Of a stretch of 64,000 nt of DNA, positions 37,488-51,130 are shown one piece after another. Position numbers and translations under genes: made by a program. Source of the DNA: Pipra filicauda (taxonomy: Eukaryota > Chordata > Aves > Passeriformes > Pipridae); assembly GCF_003945595.2 (NCBI RefSeq), contig NW_024103862.1, positions 558,001-622,000 of the forward strand, read 5' to 3'. The notes beneath the pieces were generated by a model, which saw only the letters and a program-made list of their open reading frames with translations, was not told where the DNA came from and made no database searches. Each line of letters begins with the position of its first letter. Within the stretch, counting starts at the first letter, position 1.

Positions 37488-38443
37488 GCAAAAGCAGTTC
37501 TGGGCTGACGTGACAGAAGAGACAAAGCATTGGGAGAAAAATGGTGCTTAAAGAGCATCAGTCATAAGATCACTAATAAGAAATGGAATTTGAGAAATAT
37601 AGATAATGTGTACACATTCCTACAGCTAATAGATGCACAGGACTCACGTACAGTTGATCTTTGGGTTTAGCAACAGTTAGAACATAAAAATGATTTCAAC
37701 CCGTGAAGTGTAACCTTTTGGATGAACATTTAAATTGGAAACACCATGGGTAAGAAATAGACCTCAGCATTTAATTTGGACTGGCTAGTTGGAAGCCTGT
37801 ATTTACTGTACAATAATTTCAAATTTAATTAAATAACACTGCTGATGCCAGTCACATCAGCACTGTAAAGATGATTAATTGCATGCTTAAATGAAATATA
37901 AACTACCTTAAAAGTAACATCAATGCAGAGTTCTGTAAGCAGACACCATATGATAGATTTAAATGCACAAGCCTATCTGCCTCCCTTAGAAGCATACCAT
38001 GGTTAAAAAGAGAGGCCCTACATCTGAATGTAGCAACTGTACCAAAACCAGAGCCTTTTAGGAGTTCCTATTTTTCAAGGCAGGTCTGATCTATTTTTCC
38101 CCCCTCTTGACGCAATTTTTTTATTTTGCAGGAGAGTATTCGCATGATTTGCATTGTCATCTCATGGGCTGGCTATCGATAGGCAAACAGGAGCTGAGGC
38201 ACTGTAACACGGGGCCACGCTGTCACAACAAGGCAGCTGGACGGTTATATATTCCACTTCGTTTCCATTGTATTTCAATCCACAGAAGCAGCAGGACAAA
38301 GGGCCTGACAGAGTTAACCATGGATTGTCACCTTGATTTGTCCAGTCTAGCAGATATGCAGAAATGAATGATACTCTACTTATAAACAAAACACAGAAAC
38401 GTATAAGTTTGCAAACAGTATTTTCCAGACTGAACTATCTGTT

Positions 38444-38460
38444 AAAAAAAAAAAAAAAAA
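38444..38460. repeat. poly-A tract (17 A)
   Basis: Uninterrupted A run. No retro-insertion body is recognised. Confidence 0.9.
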
Positions 38461-40505
38461 TGAGTATCCTTGCGGGATCCTCCATGGGGGAAATAAAAGC
38501 AGGAAGGATCATCAGATTAGCACACAGAAAAATTCTTCCCTTGTAACACTGGCTATTGAAAACAGCAGAAGTAAGATCTCTGACTAAGGGCTGGGTTCTT
38601 TTTAACTAATCTGCATTATGTTGGTTTATTTATCGGGAATGCTGTGACGATGCTTCAAAATGGAAGTTTCTATCATAAATGTAAACACTTCAGGGCAGGG
38701 ATAATTCCCTGGGTATGATAAACTTGTTTGTGGGACTACACCCTTAACATTGTATAGGAAGGTGCAGTTATATATATGTGGAATACAGTAAATAAAGTAT
38801 TTCCAGAAAAGGTACCAAATTAAAACCTTATTTTTTTAAAGAGTAAGAACAGTGAATGCCACTGAATTTCTACTCTTAATATAGCTCTGAATTAAATATA
38901 AAGGATGTCCTATTTAACAATTACTACTTAGAGAGTAAGAAAAGTAGGCAATTGCTGAGGAAATTCACTGATGAAGTGACAGTTATAATTAAAATACATG
39001 ACTGCTTTTTTAAATTTGATCAGCCTCAAATTTTAGCAAAATCACATATAAAAGAAACAAAAAAATCCAACTTAAAAAAATTAAAGGAGTGAGTTGTCTT
39101 TTACCCTCTCTGTGAGTATATAAAAATTCTGGCTTATGCTTCTGATCAGCAAAGCAAATTGAACTGAAAGGAATTGAAAAGGAAATGACTCAACAGAGCA
39201 AAGGTCAGTTCTGAAACACCTTAATTTTTTATAGAAGATGAAAACAACCAGCAAGAAACCTCGTTGTAGTTTCTGACAGCCACATATTTATTAACTATAT
39301 GAAAGACATAATCAAACTCTCATTTTGCTTATACAACATACCCCACCAGAATGGATAAAATATTTGCTTCTGAAGAAAAACTGTTCAGAAACACATCATT
39401 TATAGATCTTTTTTATTTATAAGATAAGGCTTATCAGAAGATGTGTTATTACATATCAAAATAATGTATTCACTTCTGAGTATACAGTATTTTAAAGAGG
39501 CATGAAAGACTAAATGCATTTAAGATTTTGGGGTTGCTATTAGTTTTTAATAATAGATTGTATGATTTTTGCATTTGTGTATATATTTCGTTGTTTCACG
39601 TGGTGAGCATCCATTCCTTTAATAGTTAAAAAACCCACAATAAAATATAACATCATCATACCATTTTAAGCATCTACTCAAAGCTATATTATGTATCAGA
39701 AAAGGAAAAAATATATAAATCTTACCCACATACTGGAATGCTAATGTGCATCTATCAAAGGGCTACACATTCATAGTAAAGGTTTCAGCCCAAATAAAAC
39801 CCTTTGCATTACCGTATGTATTCAAAAATAAGGGAAAAAAATTTAAAAACTCCTTTTTTTCTTTACCAAAATTGTTTAGGAAAACCTAAATGCACCAAAA
39901 GGACCATTTATTGCCCAAGGAGAAAATTGCACAGATTTGTCTTTCCTCGGAATTCTATGCAGCCAACCGTAATAGCTCTTTGACAGTTCACCTGACTGCA
40001 GCAGAAATGGGAATGTGATGGTTACAGTGGATGACAGAAAGGGGCCATTTGAAGTGCTATTATGCAGTTTACATGAGAAGATTTCCACTGATTTTGGCTT
40101 TATTTAGTTATGTTATGTACATCTTTTTTTTTTTAATCTAGCAGTGTATGCTTCACAATAATAAAGAGCACATTCTTTTCTGAAGCTGCCATATAGAAAA
40201 GAAGAGCTTAAAATTTCGTTAGTATTTTCAAACTGGCTTGGGAGGGTCACTGTGCTTCACTACTAAAAGTGGAAATGCATATCTTCTGTCTTGCCTCAAC
40301 CACATTTTAAAAGACTGTTATGCATGTTCTGTTTCATCCAGTTTACCCAGCAATTTTAGACAGGCTAATATAAACCTGATATTGTATGTTCATACTTAAG
40401 CAGAAGCATCAGGGGAAGAATTTATTTTTTTTTGTTTGTGGGATGATTTGAAACCTTTCAAATATTAAACAATCAAAAGGATATCCTGTAAATATTACAC
40501 CCTGG

Positions 40506-40520
40506 AAAAAAAAAAAAAAA
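40506..40520. repeat. poly-A tract (15 A)
   Basis: Uninterrupted A run followed by CCAAAAAATA. Simple repeat. Confidence 0.9.
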
Positions 40521-43500
40521 CCAAAAAATAATATTTGAGTACCTTGCTGAAAGGACCCAATTCTACAAGCTCTCATTAGGATAAATGGTCTGATTGAAGC
40601 TAATAGGTCTTCTCAGAAGAGTAAAGCCTACTCACATGAGTCAGCACTTACAGGACTGAGCAGTGACATCTAAGCATTTTATGGAAAGAATCAAGGTGTT
40701 TTTGCTTTATGGGATTGCTATGTTGTACAGGTCTCACTGTTCATGAGAGGATGAGCCTAAACCAAGGAACAAATCCATACGGTTCTTTTTATATCCTGAC
40801 AACATACAGAAAAACATGATGGTAACATGCTGGTTGTTTCACACAAAAATATTTGAAAGAAAAAAAAACATTTACTGAGTAAGATTATAAAAGGGATAGA
40901 TGTGATAATGACTGAACGACACTGTCCTAACTTACTCTGCATTTGCATGTGATTTATGATTTTATAAAGCAGAGAGCATAAGCAACTATACCCTTGATAT
41001 ATTGTTAAGCAGACCTTCAATGTTTCTATTTTCTGCATAGGGTCAAGACTGTTGACATGGGATTAATCAGCTGTTCCTCCTAAACCATGAATCAGGACAA
41101 GTTGATGTCTGTTTCATGCAGTACAATCACTTGAGAATAGAATTAAACACAGAAAGTACAGAAATAAGTGAAACCCAGCAGAACTTACAAGCATTCATTG
41201 CAACACTGGTATAATCACAGATACTTTCTGCTTTTACATTTTGAAGAATTCCAGCAGTAACGACAAGGAAAAAAGGGTTAATTTTTCTCTCACTTTCTGA
41301 AAAAGCAGTGATTCTTTGAAACATATTGTTCTCTCAGATCACGATTTTTTATTACAATGTAAACATTTCACATCTGTTTCTATAAGCACATTTCTTCATA
41401 TGTGTATTTTGTCCAACTTACAAGCAAAAAAAAAAGATCCAGTCCTCTTCTTCATATCTTCTAAAGAACATACACCTACACATAAATGTAGCCTGCCACC
41501 TGCATTGTTGTTAGCTTATTTGTCAGCCTGTAGCATGATCGGATTTGAGAATATTGGGTGCAAAGTGTCTTCAGGAAGAGGGAAAGAAATCATTCACCAT
41601 TAGAGATAAGTATGACAAGCTCCTTTTACACTAGGATACACTTGTATTAAACAGAATGGCAGGGTGCCTGAGCAAGATAGCATCTATTACCAATGATGAC
41701 AGAAAAATGGACACTTATTAATCACTGTTTTCAAAATAATTATCCATAGCTTTATAAATGCTATAACTAAGGAAGGATTTTTTTACCTAAGCATTCCCTA
41801 ATATTCAAAATACCATTTTCTCATTACAGTTAGAATTTAAACTATTTTGTAAAGCAAGTGTTAAGAGTGTGCAGCAAATATGTAGGTTAGCAATGATTAG
41901 GATGTTAATATAAAAGAGATAATGTATACTTAGTTTAAAAATAACCAGGTCAAAATAGGTTATACTTATTCAAAAACAAACACATGGTCTTTGTGATATT
42001 TCATAAATATTTTTTGGAAGCTAAAATATCACATATAAATTTTTTTTATTTCTGTTGGTTGCAAACAATGGTTTTTGTTAAATAGAATATTTCATTAAGA
42101 GGGATGCAAAACAAAGATTACTGAAGGAAAAGATTTGGAGGGCTTTTGTCAACAAAAGGACTTCTGCTAATAAGTAGTTTTTACGTGTTTTGCCTTATTA
42201 TTTATTTTCAGCACAATTCACTGTAGAGGTTAAGTCTCTCAGGTTTACAATCAAACCATTGTAGTAGTATGAAAAACTTTCATGAATTGCTCAGACATTG
42301 TAATGTCCTATATTCAAGTACCTCATATGCACAAAGCATTTCAAAACCGTACTTTGCCTCTGGTATGAATTATGTGTATAATTTCCATTACGTATATTTG
42401 GATATATAGTGCTGTATCAACATCATAGAAATATATTATTTAAGGGACTCGGTTTGGAAAAACCCATTATCTTTACTAGGTGTGGACGTATTGCTTTCTT
42501 TTAAGAATATTTTTGTATTTAAATTAAAAGTTAAGTTTTGAAGAAGTAGTTCCAGTGATGGGATAACAATTTAATATTTAAAAGGAAATTACCATGCTTC
42601 ATTATGAAAAAATCTATACATGATCAGAAAGCACACATGCATGGATTCACAAGAATGGCTAGAGAGTTTTAAAGCTTTTTTCCAAAATTACCCACATGAA
42701 CTCAAACTCCTGTAATTTTACTTCTTGTGCAGCACCTTAAATCCTGTGATGGTGAAATTTTACTTTAAAAATTATTTTAAGCTCTAACCAGCTACAATAA
42801 TAATCTGATATTCTAGTTAAAAGAATACAGAATGTAATGCCAGACTGTCAACATACAATCACGTAGTAGTCTTAACATGTTGCTGCTTTTTTAAAAGCTG
42901 CATCCCAAAATAAGTAATTCTAGACAGAAAAAAAATCTATTTTAAAAAGTAAAAAAACAAATACAGGAATATTTTCTGGATTTGGAACAATAATTGCACA
43001 TATATGTCTAGGAAATGTATACATTTCTGATTTAAATGAGATTTTGGAGGAAACAGCCATTTTACTAATAATGAAAAAAATTATAGCAACAATTATTTGT
43101 TCAGTGTTGCTATAAATGATGTTTACCTCAAACTCCAGTAAATGTTTTGACATTGATTTATAAGTATGTCTAATAAAAATGTTATTTTTTTCTATTCTAG
43201 CAGACAACTAAATATTTTATAAATATAGTTCAAAGTAATGTATTAGTTTATTTTTAATAGCTTTTTTCTCCTGATTTCTTTTTTTTTTGCTTAATAAAAA
43301 TTTCTCCTCTCCTAAGAATACTTTAAATTAAAGCAGGTAGTTTATTTTTTTTGTTGTTGCTATGTTATTCTTTTTACCCCACTAATACTACTTTGGTAAC
43401 TTTAGCAACTCTTGAATATTTGCAGTATACGTTATTAGGGATTAAGCCTTAAATTTATTTGTATAGGTAAAGAACCTAGTATTGCACAGGTCAAGTGGTT

Positions 43501-45475
43501 TCAGTATTAACAATAAAGCGATATATTTAAAGAAGTGTTAGTGCCTCCTTTCTGAGTCCCTTTTTAATTTCAAAGTGCTAGTATGGTTATAAATCACATT
43601 ACCCAATACATACAAATGATCTGAATTGAAAACAGACGTGCGTACCTGCATCTTCAGTTTAACCTGTGGAGATGACTTACATAATTGAATGGGAATATGG
43701 ATACTATACTTATGTATAAACACTGACTAACTTGTTTTAAAGATAACCGCTTCATGGAGGAATGAAGAGTGTGTCTGAGATACCAGCAAGATTAGCTTTC
43801 CATAAGGCAACTAGTCCACTGATGTTTCTTCCAAATTTCTCACCTGATTTATACCGAACAGTCTTATCGAAGTGATATACCACCCTGTGCTTCTGTATCC
43901 AATCAGCCTTTTTTGTGTAAGAGAGAGAAAGTGCTTCTCTGCTTACGTATAATTAAAAGTATAATTAGGGAAAAGTACCTATTTTAGAAAGGTTATGATC
44001 AGCAAAACCTGTTTAAGCACCTGTTTTCCTTTATGCACAGTTTATGCCCACCTCTGTTCAAAAAAATATCTCTTCATAAACACGTTCCTAAACATATTGA
44101 CCCCAGAGCCCAGTGGATGTAGCCAGGAGGTAGCCATGTTCCAAAAACTACACTGCCAGGAGTAGACACCATTATCTGTGCTCTCTGGACCAAAGTAAAT
44201 CACCCATGGGCAATACCCAAGGCCCAGTTTTTCTGCGGTATAGACAAGCACCTACTGTATATGTTGGAAGATGAAATCTGGAGGGCAACCTGTGTTGGTG
44301 ACCTCTTTTTGAAGTTTATGTTCTGTATATGGAAGATCAAAAATAAAAGCATGTCCTCACTTCACCCATGATATTTTTTTAATGCATTCAAATTGTGATT
44401 TTTGATACATGGCATGTGGCACTTTTGACATGAAAATCATATGGGAGATATTTTGATGCCAGCTGATGAACAGAAGAAAGCTACTCATATTTGGAAACTG
44501 ATACTTTGCCACTGAAATACTAGTCCTGTTGGAGGGAAAAGTGATTGTGATTCCTATTTGGCAAAATAAATGTACTGTAAGATTTTAAATCCCCCTAAAA
44601 TACAAAAGAGTTGTGTAGCAAGTATTTATCCTGACTCTTGTACTAAAGGACCATCTCTGCCTACTTTTGGCTTTCACTTCACTTTTGTTGCCTTCTGGCA
44701 TGAGGGAATAGCAAGCTCTGGAGGGTAATGGCCTGGAGGCTGCTCAACACTGCTGACTTCCCCTGTTTGTCATTATCAAAGAATCACTGCCTTGTCATTT
44801 TGAAAATATTTTATATCTTATTGGCCTGCAATGATCTGGCATCATACACCACACTGCAGCATGTAGGACTGAAAACCACCTGAAGTAGTCTTGTGGAGCC
44901 CTGGATAGAGATGCTGCTTGGCGACGAACCCCCTGCTGCCTTTTGAGTTCACTGACTGCATCTGGTATGTGCTCTCTGTTGCCTTGTGGGTGTCAGTTCA
45001 GGGGGCAGTGGGCAGGACCAGGGCTGCCAGAGGCCCTGAAATGCTGAGTACATGGCTCAGGACCTGCCTCCATGTCTTTCAGCCTGATACCACCTCTTGC
45101 CATAACACTGCAGATCCTGCTGGGCCCAAACTGGAGAGAGCCAGCTCTCACACTCTGCCTGACAACGAATTTTTAATAGAGCAACAAAAAGGAAAAGCTT
45201 TTTCTTTGTGAAATGGTAGGAATAAAAGAGGAGTAGAATCAGGATTCATAAGAAGATATTGTATGAAATCTGCTTTGCATCCGAAATTGTCCCAGATTAG
45301 ATCCAAACAAGGTGGTATTACAAAGCAATCAAACAGCAGGAAAGGAAATACAGTCAAGGCTGCTTCGATAACAAATCCTGTATGAACTTCATAGCCTTTT
45401 CATAGGGAAGAAAGGTTGTGACTTCGCTGAGGCATAAATACTTGCAGTCTGTATGTAGATGTGTCTTAAGGTGCT

Positions 45476-45503
<28 letters not shown>
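45476..45503. repeat. (TG)14 microsatellite
   Basis: Fourteen perfect TG dinucleotides, the longest perfect dinucleotide repeat I found in the window. It is likely to vary in length between individuals. Confidence 0.95.
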
Positions 45504-45506
<3 letters not shown>

Positions 45507-48500
45507 GACAGTTGGGTCAGGTTCTTATTTGTGACTTGTGAGAGACAGAAACAAGGGTATTTACTTGCAAGTCTGTAAAGGACATCAGTGTAAACAAGAT
45601 TAGGCCTGTAATATTATTCTTTAGCCAAGATCTACTCTACAGAAGGTCACTTAGGTGAAAAGTATGTGAAATAGTTATGACAGCTTTTTAAGTGTTAATT
45701 TGATAAAAGAGATATGGTGCAAATACAACGGTACACAGCGTAAAAGGCTCCCAAGATGACTGAAAGTCCTTTAGTACCAACCTGAGACTCTCTGGATCAC
45801 TACAAAACAAATAGTTTAAAATTACTCTTAGAAAGGAAAATGGTTTTTATTTTGACTGGAATTTTGTGAGGTTTAGAAGGAAGTCCCAGTGTATGCCAGC
45901 TGCCTGACACTACTCTCCTATTTAAATCTCGAAATGTCATACTTCTCCGGAGTCTGGAAGGATCTATCCTGCAGCAAAAGAACAGGTCAATTCTGATGTC
46001 TGAAAAATCATTTTCTGCCCATAAACCTTAATATTGACTTCTATTTCTGAGAGAGAGAACAAAAAGATGTGCTGGGGGCAGTGGAGGCTGGGGAGCACTT
46101 TTAAAAATGCCTTGTGATGCACCACCACTCCCTCCACCCACCACTTTTTGGGTGTTGAACTTGGTATAATTTTCTAAGGGAACTTTATTCCAGAGGTAAC
46201 TACTCTGCCCCTTACTGAGAGTCAGATACAGCTGCAACCCCAAATACAAAATGAAGGCATTTTAAGTTGTCACATATTTCTGAAAATCTCCCAAACCTGA
46301 GAGTTTGTTCTGGCTTCTAGCAAATAATTCTGCAGTGTCAGGTGTTCTGAACTGCATATAAACACCTGTTTCTGTTTTTTAAATTATTGAAACCATCAAT
46401 AGATACCATAAATGTAAGCTTACCCATAGGTTCAGTTGTATTGCCATAATTTTCTTTTTAAATCACAGAACATAGGAGTCCTTCACTATGAAAGATTCAT
46501 ACAATACTCTTTAAAGTACAGTACATCAATACTTTAAAAAGAACATTTTAAAAATGGAAGATTTTGTCTATTTTGTTCAAATGAATATGCCCTAAGTTAT
46601 GCTTCTCAGTTGTCCTAATTTATTTTAATATGAAAAAATCTAATCTCTGCTTGTAAAGCAGATTATGCATGTATTAAATTCTTTAAAATTAGAATATACT
46701 TAATGCCACATTACTTCCAGGCATGCAAAACAGGAGAAAGAATTACACACCTAAACAAGAAGAATGGGTTTTAAGCTCAAGTTTCTACTTTGCTCCAATT
46801 CTCAATTAGTAAAATGAAACAATGTACAATCTACCATTTAATGAAATGCACTCATGAATTAAATCTTTTTCCAAATAAATAACAAAATAAAATATTAAAA
46901 TAGCCAATATTTTTAACTGAGAAAAAGCAAGGCCAGCGCATTGTTTCAGCTGTCTGTAAACTTGGTACATCCAGCTTCTTTTCCCTTCTCTATTCTCTCT
47001 TGCCTCCGGTTGGTGAGGTAAATTCCATTTTGCACTTCTAAGCATTCATTCTGTTTTTCGTCTTAGCAAAATGTTGCTGGATCCCCCCTGTCCAAGAAAA
47101 GGTCAGAGTTCATTTGGACTAGGGCCTAAAACATACAAGGACTGTAGGTCCTTTGGTCCTCAAGGTCATGACTACAAGTTCATTTATGGTAGCTCACCAA
47201 CAGAGTTATCGTACTTTGAGGTTGTTGGTCATGGTTTTCTGTCATGTCATCAGACAACTACTGCCTCCACAGCTGTAAGTGTGTCATTTCCCACAGGCTT
47301 TGTTTTTTCTGTTAAATCCTTCCCAAATCTTGATTCATTAGGGCTTGGAATATAGAAGGTATGCTTCCCTCAGTTTTTATTATCGCTATCCAAGGACAGC
47401 AACAGTTTGTGATTAGGACAGATAACTAACTGTTGTGGGGTGGGTACATAAACTCTTAAATCATAAATCCAACAAAAAAAAGAAGGCAAATGCAATGGAA
47501 CTATCATTCTTTTATCAGAAAAGGCATCCATTACCATAGCAGCTCTCGGACGCTGTGGAAGAGACAATGGATGAGACTCAACTGATTAAGTTAATAGGGA
47601 AGAAAGAGAAAGCAGAGTATTATAAAGAAAAAAAAAGACTGAATTCAAGTATACAGCACAGGCACTCCACCAGTGCTGCCCATCTGATACGTTTAACTGT
47701 GGTTGGATTAAGTGCTGCACATTGAGCAAAGATCAATGGATGAAGCAATTTTTGCTCACGTAAATGTGTAAAGGAATTTACTGCTGAGTGCACTGAGGTT
47801 TGTACTTTGTCTGGAGAAGCCATGAAAGGGGATGGCATCCACTCTTCTATTTTACCATGAAGAGTTCTTGATGTATGAGAAGAAATTTGGTTTCTGAGAG
47901 GACAGCCTTGTCCTTCAGGGAAAGTGCCTGTGAAGACATGATTTGATCCACTCACAAGGTCTGTTTTATGGGATAACACTAGGAAAGTTCTTCCCATTGC
48001 CCTTGCTGGAGTGGTGAGGTTGTGACCTTTTCTTTATAATTGATGCAGTGGCAATATTTTAAAGGACAAACTAGAGGATAGAATATAGCAAACAGACAAC
48101 TTATCCTGAAGGGAAACCAGTAAGCTTTCTTGAGTGTTTTTTGTGTTATCCCTTATTTTAAATTCTCTTTATGTTGCTAAAATTTGCATATATTCTTTTT
48201 AATGAATACCACACAGCTGAGAGACAGTGAAAGATGCAGAAAGTGAAGCTTGTTAACATCAGTTTATTAAATTGAGTCAGACCTGATTTGCAAAAAGCCC
48301 TACATTCTTGAATTTCATAGATTGAGAAATAATTTTCACCCAACCCCTCAAACTGTTGGATTGTGTCTGTCTATTTCGCTGAAGTACTTGGGCAGCCTTC
48401 TTTGTCAGGGTGTTTAGGTACCTCATGGTCTTCTAATGATTAGGTTACATAATGTCTTATTCATCAGATTTCTCTGTCAGCTGCCTCAGCCCTCAATGCC

Positions 48501-49419
48501 TTTGGCAGGTTTCAGCATGGTGTTTTTTCAGGTTGGCTTTTTCTGCTGCTAAGGCAGGAGCTCTATGTCCATGACAAAAATATACGCTGCATAAGCCACA
48601 AACATCATTTCCTCAACTCCAAGATAAACTTCACCATGGGAAAAATTTAGATGAGTATTTTATGTTTGCATACTACTTTCTATGCCAGAACCTTCACCCA
48701 TACAGTCCCATAAGATTTGGTCCCCGCAGCCATATGCTTCATCGACCATTGAGAGAGGAAGTCAGGACTAAGCTGTCAGGGCTGATCTTGTAATGCAGAC
48801 ACCTTTAGTCACCTCAGAGCATCATTCGTTCTCCATCTGTCCAAAAGGTTAAACGTTAACTTTGGCATGAATCAGAGGCAATGGAAAAAAAAGGAAGATA
48901 TTTATTTTAATAACTTGCTTTCTTTATAACCTTTCTCTTGATAAAAGATGTGTCTACCCGTTAAGTTAGTTGTCAGCTTATGATCTTTGAGATTTTGATG
49001 TAGGATGTTTGAAGGACTAAGATAGAATAAAACACAACAGCCACTTGTGAGTGTCCAACCAAGTTTTACTTTGGTTTTTTAAATCCTGCTTTTGATTATT
49101 GTACCTCATTACATCTATGAATCAAACCATTTAGTATGAAAAAGTTCTCCATCTAGAATTTTATGTACTATGTAACCCAATGAACTAACCATGTTCTTCA
49201 CCATGTAGAGTTAGGACTGAGTTTTCTGCCCTGCTACTCAGAACCCTTTTCCCATGATCATCATCTTTCCAATGGAAATTATAATAATTTTTTTTATTTC
49301 ATTACCACTTATGAAAACTTGTTTTAGAAATTAACCAGTCACCTGAAATAAACAGACACAAACCCTGGCTTCCTAATTCATTTCATAAAATTAAACATCT
49401 GCACTCCACTCTATGCGTC
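45504..49419. other. AT-rich non-coding DNA
   Basis: No gene or transposon is recognised. The two longest frames (47071-47355 plus, 94 codons; 47620-47997 minus, 125 codons) have no domain I can name and are read as chance. Confidence 0.55.
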
Positions 49420-49835
49420 TGTAGTAGGTTGACCTTGGCTGGACACTAGGTACCCATCCAGCTGCTCTATCACTTCCCTTCCCAGCCAGACAGGGGAGAG
49501 AGTAAGGTGGAAAAACAACTTGTGGGTTGGAACAAGGCAGTTTATTTAAAGTGAAAGCAAAGCCAAAGATTGCTCAAGCAAAAGTGAAGAGAATCGAAAG
49601 ATAGCAGGATTTATTCTCTGCTTCCCGTGAGCATCCATGGTCGGCCACTCCCGAAGAGCAGGGCTTCAAGCATATGACAGTTTCTCAGCAGGCAGCCATT
49701 GGAGACAATGAATGCCTGCCTTCCTGCTCCTTGCCTCAGCTTTTATATCTGAGCTGATGTCATATGGTATGGAATATCCCTTTGGTCAGTTTGGGTCAGC
49801 TGGCCTACCTGGGTCTCCTCCCAGAATCTTACCCT
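49420..49835 (-). mobile_element. avian endogenous-retrovirus LTR, truncated in U3
   Basis: The plus strand starts TGTAGTAGGTTGACC, the reverse of an LTR 3' terminus ending in CA. It continues with blocks typical of avian ERV LTRs read backwards: 'cagctgctctatcac', 'gacaggggagaga', 'cttgtgggttgg' and 'ggcagtttattt'. Near 49741-49800 lie a reversed TATA box (ATATAAAA on the minus strand) and the U3 box 'cctttggtcagtttgggtc'. The 5' part of U3 is missing: the match stops at about 49835, where CR1 coding sequence starts immediately. No gag, pol or env remains are adjacent, so this is a solo or partial LTR. The LTR at 53825-54379 shares the U3 box in opposite orientation. Family naming is from memory. 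Confidence 0.85.
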
Positions 49836-49839
49836 TGAT

Positions 49840-50520
49840 TGAGGAAAGGATTGATGCCCTTCCTTACTTCACTGAGTATTGAAAACTCTATCATTTTGTG
49901 GTCACTGTACCCCAGACAGCCTGTGACCACCACATCTCCCACCAGTCCTTCTCTGTTTGTAAAAAACAGGTCTCATGGGGCCCCAGTCCTGGTAGGTTCA
50001 TTTATCAGCTACAACAGGAAATTATTCTCCATACCCTCTAGGAATCTCCTAGACTGCCTCTTCTCCGCTGTGTTGAGTTTCCAGCAGACATCTGTCAGGT
50101 TAAAGTCATCCACAAGAACAAGGGCGGGCGATTTTGAAACCTCCGCCAGCTGCTTGCAGAATAATTCATCACCATCATCATCCTGGTTGGGTGGTCTGTA
50201 ACAGACTGCCACCAGGATGTCAGCCTTGTTGGCCTTCCCCTTTATTCTGACCCATAAGCACTCAACCTTGTCATCACTGACCTCAAGTTTTACAGACTCA
50301 AGACACTCTAACACATAGAGCCACCCCTCCACCTCTCCTACTTTTCCTTATCTCTTCTGATGAACATGTAGCCATCTATGGCAGCACTCCAGTCATGAGT
50401 CTTCCCACCATGTTTCCTTGATGGCAACTACATCTTAAGTTTTCCTGCAGCACGATGGCTTCCAGCTCCTCTTGCTTGTTTCCAATACTGTGTGCATTGG
50501 TGTACATGCACTTCAGCTGT
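49840..50520 (-). pseudogene. CR1 ORF2 endonuclease domain, broken
   Basis: In functional CR1 elements this domain nicks target DNA to prime reverse transcription. Visible here: AHSIGNKQEELEA-like residues near the N-terminus (about 50470-50510); the catalytic-glutamate motif KETWW (codons 50405-50419); a stretch reading VECLWVRIKGKANKADI and VCYRPPNQD (about 50190-50270); the DFNL motif (about 50110-50125), preceded by D where the family usually has G; and GYSDHKMIEF with the catalytic SDH histidine (about 49885-49912). Damage includes a frameshift shortly after KETWW and in-frame stops at 50009-50011 (TAG) and 49973-49975 (TGA). The frame ends at the LTR junction, before any reverse-transcriptase motif. 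The longest surviving open piece is 107 codons. Confidence 0.9.
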
Positions 50521-50599
50521 GCTGCTGATATCGCTCCTAACCCTGGGTTTCTACCCTTAGGCTCATCTCTGGAGAGCCTTGTTTCAACTCCTTCCCCTT

Positions 50600-51130
50600 C
50601 AAACCTAGTTTAAAGCCCTCTTGATCAGCCCTGCCAGCTTATATGCTAGGGTTCTTTTGCCATTGCTAGATAGACGAAGCCCATCTGACTCTAACAGGCT
50701 TGGTACCATAAAAATTGCCCCATGATCAAAAAAAACCAAAATTCCGCTGGTGGCACAAATGCTTTAGCCACCTATTGATAAAATGGGTTTTCTTACTCCT
50801 CTCCTCATTCATCCCTGCTACTGCAGGAATTGAAGCAAACACCACTTGTGCTCCTGTCCCATCAACTAATCGACCCAAAGCTTTAAAGTACTTTTTAATT
50901 AGCCTGGTACCTCTTTATCAGTCTCATCACTGCCAACCTGGACTACCAACAATGGGTAATAATCAGAGGGCCAAACTAGCTCGCGAGTCTCCTGCTAATA
51001 TCCTTCATTCAGGCCCCAGGAAGGCAGCAGACTTCCCTGTGGTTTGGGTCCAGTCAGCATACAGGGCCCTCAGCTCCCCTCAGAAAGGAGTCACCAACTA
51101 CAACTACCCTTCTTTTTTTCTTAATAGTTG
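50600..51130 (-). pseudogene. CR1 ORF1 esterase (SGNH hydrolase) domain, broken
   Basis: CR1 ORF1 proteins carry an SGNH/GDSL esterase-like domain. On the minus strand the block I motif VVVVGDSFLRG is present, with the nucleophile serine codon within 51087-51095. The downstream part reads as the expected sequence through the block V region (50674-50685), where the usual D-G-x-H now reads D-G-L-R, so the catalytic histidine is lost. Several in-frame stops and at least one frameshift occur in between, so no protein is made. A long plus-strand frame (50715-51215, 166 codons) exists only because it is antisense to this domain. Confidence 0.85.

Larger units (their letters stand above)
37488..45475. 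other. AT-rich non-coding DNA
   Basis: No gene or transposon is recognised. Poly-A runs lie at 38444-38460 and 40506-40520. Near 38095-38135 a long pyrimidine tract runs into TTTTGCAG|G, a good-looking 3' splice acceptor, but no domain-bearing frame follows. A GC-richer patch at 44880-45130 is unidentified. Confidence 0.55.

Noticed and set aside
37134..37558. Two overlapping frames of 124 (plus) and 86 (minus) codons.
   Set aside because: Both run through the poly-T tracts, giving poly-Phe or poly-Lys; artefacts.
47620..47997. 125-codon minus frame.
   Set aside because: No domain, no conserved motif and no promoter or splice context visible.
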